From positions 15,337,523 through 15,401,522 of the forward strand of contig NC_077237.1 in assembly GCF_947179165.1 (NCBI RefSeq): a DNA stretch of 64,000 nucleotides, written 5' to 3'. The position numbers and the translations under genes were made by a program. Below the pieces are notes generated by a model. It worked only from the letters and a program-made list of their open reading frames with translations. It was not told where the DNA came from and ran no database searches. Below, in pieces: positions 58,151 through 64,000 of this stretch (the first letter of the stretch is position 1; each line of letters starts with the position of its first letter). This DNA is from Solanum dulcamara. Taxonomy: Eukaryota; Streptophyta; Magnoliopsida; Solanales; Solanaceae.

Positions 58151-59299
58151 CACATTTCAATAAGAAGTCTGATCTACAAAATATTCCGTGGTCACATAAG
58201 AAAGAGAATGTGATAAAAACAATCTACAATGACACGAATACCAATTATTAATTCCACCAAAACTCTACCATTGCACCGAAGTTTTCGTTAACCGGATCAA
58301 TTAGTTAAAATGAAGAATGGAGAAGTAGGTAGCAGCTTGGAGCTAGAAAGCCTGCCACTTTCACCCCCTATTTCACCAATAATTGAATGCTTAGGAATGT
58401 GTCAATACTAGTGATTGGGGGAAAGTGAAGTATCAAGTGGACTCCATCTTTCCACGTCTAAAAGAACCGAGGTTGTCAAATAATTTTGGAGGCATGTTAG
58501 TGTCCCCATTCTACATCCATGTGTTTCCCTCACATCAAATACACCTCAAAAAGACTACTTCCTTTTAAGTGGATTCCAACTCCTCATTCAACCATATTTA
58601 GATTCCCTACAACCCTTTGTGTGGTGGGTTTCCCTTTCACTAACCTAATCAAGGAAAAAAAAAATAAAACAAGGAATTAAATCTTCATGACTTGTTATAC
58701 TCTTAATTTCCTTGGGAAAAGTAAAACATAGGATAGATGATCTTGATATCTTGATATCCAATGGGTACATTTCTTCTTGTGTCTGCGTGCAATGGCTATG
58801 TTTCCATTTTTAAGCCCCACTCACAAATATTCCTTCATCTTTTGCTTTGCCCTTTGTTTGCTCTTTGGAGTAAAATAATTATCCATATCAATTATCCTCC
58901 AACGGATGCTAGACTAGTTAGAACATGTTTCTTATTTCAACAACATGGTTACAACTTTTTTGGGTGTGTAAAATATCTTTATAATCCCACATGGCTACAC
59001 ATAATTTTCCACACTAAAGGACAATTATTTTATTCATAAAATATGTGTCAATGTTGTGTGCTATCTAGCTATAGAGTTTCGGGTCAGTCCATCTTTGCTT
59101 TAGCTTTTATACTAGTAGAAAAGAAAGGGCCTTAGATTAGAATTCTCTTTTTTATTTGTTGTCTTCACAAAAAGGGTTTTGGTGATCTACGGTATGCAAA
59201 AAAGGAGGCATTTAGAAATTTGAGACCATTACATTAATATTTTTTACTAAATTAATTGATAATATTGGAATCTAATATACTATTTATATATGAAAGGAA
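58151..59299. other. AT-rich region with one unsupported 92-codon ORF
   Basis: An ATG-to-stop frame at 58761-59039 (92 codons) has no domain I recognise and no clear promoter or intron context. It is left as non-coding. Confidence 0.4.
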
Positions 59300-59400
59300 T
59301 TGTAGCAGCTTAGTTGGTTGACTATCTGAATTTTCATCTTGTTGGTGAGGTTCAGTTCCCACTCTACAATCTCATCCCCCATTTGAACTCTCATTTGGTC
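59300..59400 (+). repeat. Possible tRNA-derived SINE head
   Basis: GCAGCTTAGTTGGTTGACTA resembles a tRNA 5' half with an A box, and GTGAGGTTCAGTTCCCAC follows 40 bp later as a B box. The 3' end is not defined. Confidence 0.4.
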
Positions 59401-61159
59401 ACACATTGCTACTAATGTCAACAAGGTTCCTATTCCCTTATTTAGTCAATGGAGTAACTAAAACAAGGAGATTCTTCAAATCATAATGGCCATTGATAAA
59501 GCTACATATTTTACTAAACTCGTTATATGTTGAAATCAACAAATTTCAAGGTAGCTATTAGATATATTGTCAGTCTAAAAGAAGTAATTTTTGTAGTTAT
59601 CTAATCTTAAGGCTTTTAACCACCCATTTTTATTAATATAAACAAAATATATATTTATTAAATCTTTGACTTATCCATTCACCCTTTACCTTCTTTAATT
59701 TCCATCAGACAATCTAGTACATTAAGTAACAGTATATCCCAATTAAGTATATGAATTATGCAATATATAGAAGTATTAATTAGTTGCGTATAATTGTTCA
59801 ATTAAGACGTACGCTACCAATTAAAAAACATTGACCTATAAAAAGTTTGTAACTGCCCTAATATTTCATCAAATTGAGATTTTGTGAAGTCTAACTTCAA
59901 TCACAGATCTAATAGAGCTGGAAAGGTTGATAAGTTGATGATATGATGATATGATATCCATGGTAATCAATGATATAAAAAGATTTTTAAGTAAAAACAA
60001 AAACCCCTTTGATGGAAGTCATGCAAAGAAAACCCCATCATTTCAAAATTGAATATCTATGTTCACTACCTATCCTTTTGACTCCGCATGGGTCACATAG
60101 TATTAGAGTATTAGAGTATTAGAGAAAGAATAAAGAGGGAGAGGTACATGGATAAATTTATTTTTCCAATTGTTCATTTATGGGTCCATCCATTCACCTG
60201 AGTTTCTTTATATGACCAATCATATATTAGGGCTACGATATTTTGTCCAACATTGTCATTCATAACTAGTCACAACTTGAACATCTGTATAAAATAAAAT
60301 GTCAATTTTATTGCTTTCCTATTGTACTAGAATGAGGACCATCAGAATATATACTATTTTTCTCTTCCCTATATTTAGACTTTTGAGTTCTCTAAAATGT
60401 AAAGGAAATGTTGGGGTTTTCATTAAACGTGCTGTGTGAATAAGGAAAAAAGGGAAATGAAATTTGAATAAAGTTTATCGGTCTCTTATTTGATAGTAAG
60501 AGGAAATATTTTGTACTTATATATAGAAATATTTTTTCTAACTCTTAAAGAGTTGAGAAGAAAGCCTCTCATTATGTTGTCATCGGCGCAGCTTCGGTCA
60601 ATTGAGTGATAGATTATCCTTTTTCTGTATTTTGTTTTTTTTTTCCTGATATTATTTAATTTCATGCAAAATTATTCATTTAAATCCACCGCTATAATTT
60701 TCCCGGCAATCACATGTATGTTTACACTTGTTCGATCTTCTATAAATTTTTAAAGGCTTCGCCTCATTCTACACGCTGAAATATACTGAAAAAAAAATCT
60801 TATTATTTCCCTCTTCGATCTATGCATTGTGTTAAACGAAAAAGTAAGTGTCTAAGTGTGATTTATAGCCATTTGTTGAGTTGGTTGAAGTTCTGCAATT
60901 TCAATTGTCAATATTACATGATAGTGTTCATTCTAGCATGGGTTGAATTAATCTAAATCTTGAACAATTGTGAGGGAATTAATTTTTTTAAGAAAACATA
61001 ATTTTCTGTGGACTCGAAACTTGATTAATCTGTCCTTATTCTATTTTAATTTATATAGTTTGAATACACAAATAATAACACGAAATTCATCATTCATATC
61101 TACTTGTGCAAAACTATCCCTTTACCGGAAAATTAAACTATGTAGATAGATTAAAGTTT

Positions 61160-61163
<4 letters not shown>
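59401..61163. other. AT-rich region, no gene recognised
   Basis: Nothing recognised. Confidence 0.45.
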
Positions 61164-61197
<34 letters not shown>

Positions 61198-61200
61198 TAT
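61164..61200. repeat. (TA)n microsatellite
   Basis: About 16 TA units. Confidence 0.9.
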
Positions 61201-62294
61201 GTTGAATTTTATTTATTTATTTTTGGATATATATATTTTTATATTTTCAATCTCTTTCGTAGAAATATCTGGTCTATCTATAGTTCTATTCTAGCTTCTA
61301 GGTGCTTTGCTATGGGAGGATAACGAAAAAGTCTTTATGTATTGAAGTCAAACAAGTAGAGTAGCCCTTAATTTGGCCAACCAGCTAATGAGGACCAGAT
61401 ATTTATAAGGCTGTTATATTGACTTGCCTATTATAGAGTGTTCAGTCGTTCTACTAATTAGCCAAGTCAAACAAGAAGTTATACGTGCTTGAAAAGAGTT
61501 TAGAGAGAAAAAGCTAAAAAAAATAACGGGTACTAGTATTGGGTAGTGTTGCAATAAATCCCTCTTTGGCCAACTTAATTGCAGGCAAAAAGCTTGAATG
61601 GTCAATCAATTAAGACATTGAAGAAGACTATGCTTAATTTTGCAGCAGGTAAAGTACATTATATTGATAATGACGTGTCATTAGTTAATATATAGTATAT
61701 ATATTTGTTAATTAATTAAGTGATAGGTACATAAGGTGGAAAAGGCGAAAACATGTATGAGATGATAAACATTTTAATAACATTATTAGACCTAGTTATA
61801 GGCAATGCACATGAGGAATTGCCTTAGTCATAAACAGAACACAAAATTGGATTATATATTTAACAGAATCTTGAATATATAAACAACTGTACTTGATTAT
61901 ACATGTGAGATAGGTCTTTCGTAAGTGACTGATAACAAACCTTTGTTCCTCTAGGAGGACCACAACTTTTTTTTTTACTTTTTTTTCCACCCCAATCAAA
62001 GGAAGATTAATAGTATTTTCACTCATTCTTTTAGCGTAACTCAAATTCCCAACTTATCGATCAATAGTATAAATGTTCAACCAGTTAAGCAAGTCTCACT
62101 TGTCATCAATGGTGGATTCAGAATTTTTACTCAGTGGATTCAATTTTTGGGGACCGTTTGACTTTTTTGGGGATTAAATCAATTATTTCAGCACTTATAT
62201 ATATAATAGTTAAAAATTGGGCCAAGCTAGTGGTTGTTCTTGAAATTAAATGAAAAGAAATAACAGAAGCTAAAAGCGTAATGCTCACACTGAG
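61201..62294. other. AT-rich region, no gene recognised
   Basis: The minus-strand ORFs at 61414-61605 and 61796-62044 have no recognisable homology. No RNA gene was seen. Confidence 0.45.
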
Positions 62295-62302
62295 GTTTGA
62301 AC

Positions 62303-62765
62303 TAGGGGTGGTAATTGGGTGGGTTGGGTCAAGTTTAGAAGGATCATAATGGTTAAGACAACAATTGGGTCAAGACCCACCCCATCCCAAATTAGTTTGG
62401 ATCAAAGCGGGTTGAGTCAAAATGGGTTAAATAATGGTTATATAACGGGTCAAGATTCAATCCAACCCAATTTTTACTAAGTTTAATTGTTTTATTTGTT
62501 CTTTTAAACTATTTTAGTACCCAATAATTTTTTTTCTTTATTATGGCTATATATAACATATCAAATTGGAAAAAAAAGTTTTTTAAAAATAGTTTAACAA
62601 GATTTCTCACGATTCAATTCGGGTTATATATCAACCCAATTTATTATGGGTTGAAATAGGTTGGGTTGAAATGGTTAAGCTAATGAATGGATGGGTTAAT
62701 AACCAATCCAAACTTAAATGGGTTAGGCTGGATTGAGCGGATTGTGTTTGATATTGTCACCCCTA
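62303..62765. mobile_element. Non-autonomous hAT element (MITE), 463 bp
   Basis: Ends TAGGGGTGGTAAT and ATTGTCACCCCTA, flanked by perfect 8-bp target duplications GTTTGAAC (62295-62302 and 62766-62773). The interior is full of GGGTTGGGT / ACCCAACCC words, typical of hAT sub-terminal repeats. It is non-coding. Confidence 0.92.
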
Positions 62766-62773
62766 GTTTGAAC

Positions 62774-63125
62774 CCTGAATACAACAACAACCCAGTGAAA
62801 TTCCACAACGTGGGGTCTGAGAAGGATAAAGTGTACGCAGACCTTACTTCTATCAAGGTAGGACGACTGTTTTCGAGAGACCCTCGGCTCAAAAGAAGCA
62901 TAAAAAGAGGTCAGATAAGGCTAAGCAGTTCAAAGCGATATGGAAAAGCAAATAACGAATAACGCAAATAACAAAAGCGACACGGATAAAATAGAGTAAT
63001 CAAAATACAAAAAATAATAAAAAGATAATAACAGAAGTCAGAGTACAAGAAATTATAGTGCACTAATGCGCCTACTAATACGTAAGAATAACAAGACTAT
63101 GTACTAGCCTTCTACCCTAATATGG
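62774..63125 (-). mobile_element. 3' tail of an RTE-type LINE (minus strand), 5'-truncated
   Basis: Reverse-complement match to the 3' untranslated part of the LINE at 46370-46683: ACAACAACAACCC at the left, GTGGGGTCTGAGAAGG, ACCCTCGGCTC, and GCGCCTACTAATACGTAAGA at the right. The ORF 62687-62962 lies across the hAT MITE and this tail and is not a gene. The same tail type is also shared by the tobacco TS SINE family. Confidence 0.8.
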
Positions 63126-64000
63126 AGAAAACAATTTAAAAGGCATTTACTACTGCACTACACTCTAAAATGTAATTTTAGACTAAATAATTCGAATGAA
63201 CCCTCCCACAGCTTAGATCCGCCCCTGCTTGTCATAGGACCACAAAATAGGCAAAGTTTGAATGGAATCCCTTTTTACTGTTGACTGCATAATTCCTTGA
63301 TAAGCTCGCTGGCACTAAGAACCAAACTATGTTTTGGGGAAATACTACTCAACCATTACTCATGCCAACGCACTAGTGTGACATTTGAATTGAGAAAATT
63401 ACATTTATAATCGTCCATCAAATTAAAATAATAGTAAGTAAATATATATTCTTTTTGTATATTATTATATAATATACATAAAATATACTTTATAATTATA
63501 ACAATAATATATATTTTATATTTGTTTGACTAACAGATTTAATTATTTTGATCAACCAATCAAATACATTACTTGATCGTTTAAATTTGTATTGTGTATG
63601 CACATTAAGAGGGATGATTTGCAAGAATGACATCTATAAGGAATGGTCCTTGCATTAGCCGGGGCAATAAATTTTTGCCCATTATTAGAGAGCAGTTCGG
63701 GATATTTCAATAAGTCAAAGATAAAGTATGATTTTAATCAGGGAATTCAGATTTTATAAAAATATACTATAGCAAGCTTGTGTTTCAAGTCAAGGATATT
63801 CAACTCTTATATTTATCATGCATTATATTATATTTTATTTATAATATACATGTATATAATAGCAAAATTATTTAAGCAAGAGTTATCATATGAACCTCCT
63901 TGCTTCAATGTGGCTCCGCCACTAATCAGAAATAGTGAACTTGATTAATTGTCCGGTAACAAGTTCTTCCTCATAAGCGAAAATCGTTTTATGTTGCTCA
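63126..64000. other. AT-rich end of window, no gene recognised
   Basis: Contains GATCCGCCCCTG at ~63217 and GGCTCCGCCAC at ~63911, words common at the ends of small dispersed Solanaceae repeats. No boundaries could be set. Confidence 0.4.

Noticed and set aside
58761..59039. 92-codon ORF in the quiet right region
   Set aside because: No homology recognised, and its length is within chance expectation for this much sequence.

Overview
The window is plant nuclear DNA: AT-rich, with plant spliceosomal introns, plant-type LTR retrotransposons primed by initiator methionine tRNA, CACTA and hAT transposons, an RTE-type LINE and an Au-type SINE. The mix of families points to Solanaceae, most likely a Solanum (tomato or potato type) repeat-rich chromosome region. 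That assignment rests on familiarity with these repeats and was not tested by search. I see no intact host gene. The only gene-like locus outside the standard transposon families is a decayed plant mobile domain (PMD) gene at the left end.

Layout. 1-480 is a 92-bp tandem array of 23-bp subunits. 601-3531 is the PMD pseudogene. 4160-12615 and 21483-24783 are broken Ty3/gypsy (Tekay/Del-like) gag-pol pieces interrupted by minus-strand LTRs. 12616-21482 is a large non-autonomous LTR element: 2.84-kb LTRs, initiator-Met primer site, polypurine tract, and a 3.2-kb interior that lacks gag and most of pol but carries a 102-bp 5S rRNA-like segment. 24784-27711 is the 5' end of a minus-strand gypsy element. 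27712-37110 is a plus-strand copia element split by a 2.3-kb solo gypsy LTR, which is itself split by a minus-strand copia element. 37295-38172 is a TRIM and 38231-38408 a CACTA-type MITE. 38640-42340 is a gypsy 5' LTR plus gag start, running into an AT-rich array that holds an Au SINE. 43080-54149 is an hAT element split by an 8.1-kb CACTA element (44874-52991). The CACTA element contains a 5'-truncated LINE and a solo LTR in its apparent first intron. 54150-64000 is quieter AT-rich DNA with small LTR-like, SINE-like and hAT MITE insertions and a LINE tail, and no recognisable gene.

Target-site duplications that can be read directly establish the nesting order: TTACT around the solo LTR, GATCT/GATCC around the inner copia, TATAC/TGTAC around the large non-autonomous element, CATCT around the TRIM, GTT around CACTA, ACCTA/ACTTA around the solo LTR inside CACTA, and GTTTGAAC around the hAT MITE. 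Coding remnants all carry stops, frameshifts or deletions, so nothing here looks autonomously mobile.

The most interesting signals are the 5S-like module inside the non-autonomous retroelement, a short hairpin at matching places in several diverged gypsy LTRs with two compensatory base-pair changes, and different short inverted-repeat cassettes in the upstream part of those LTRs.
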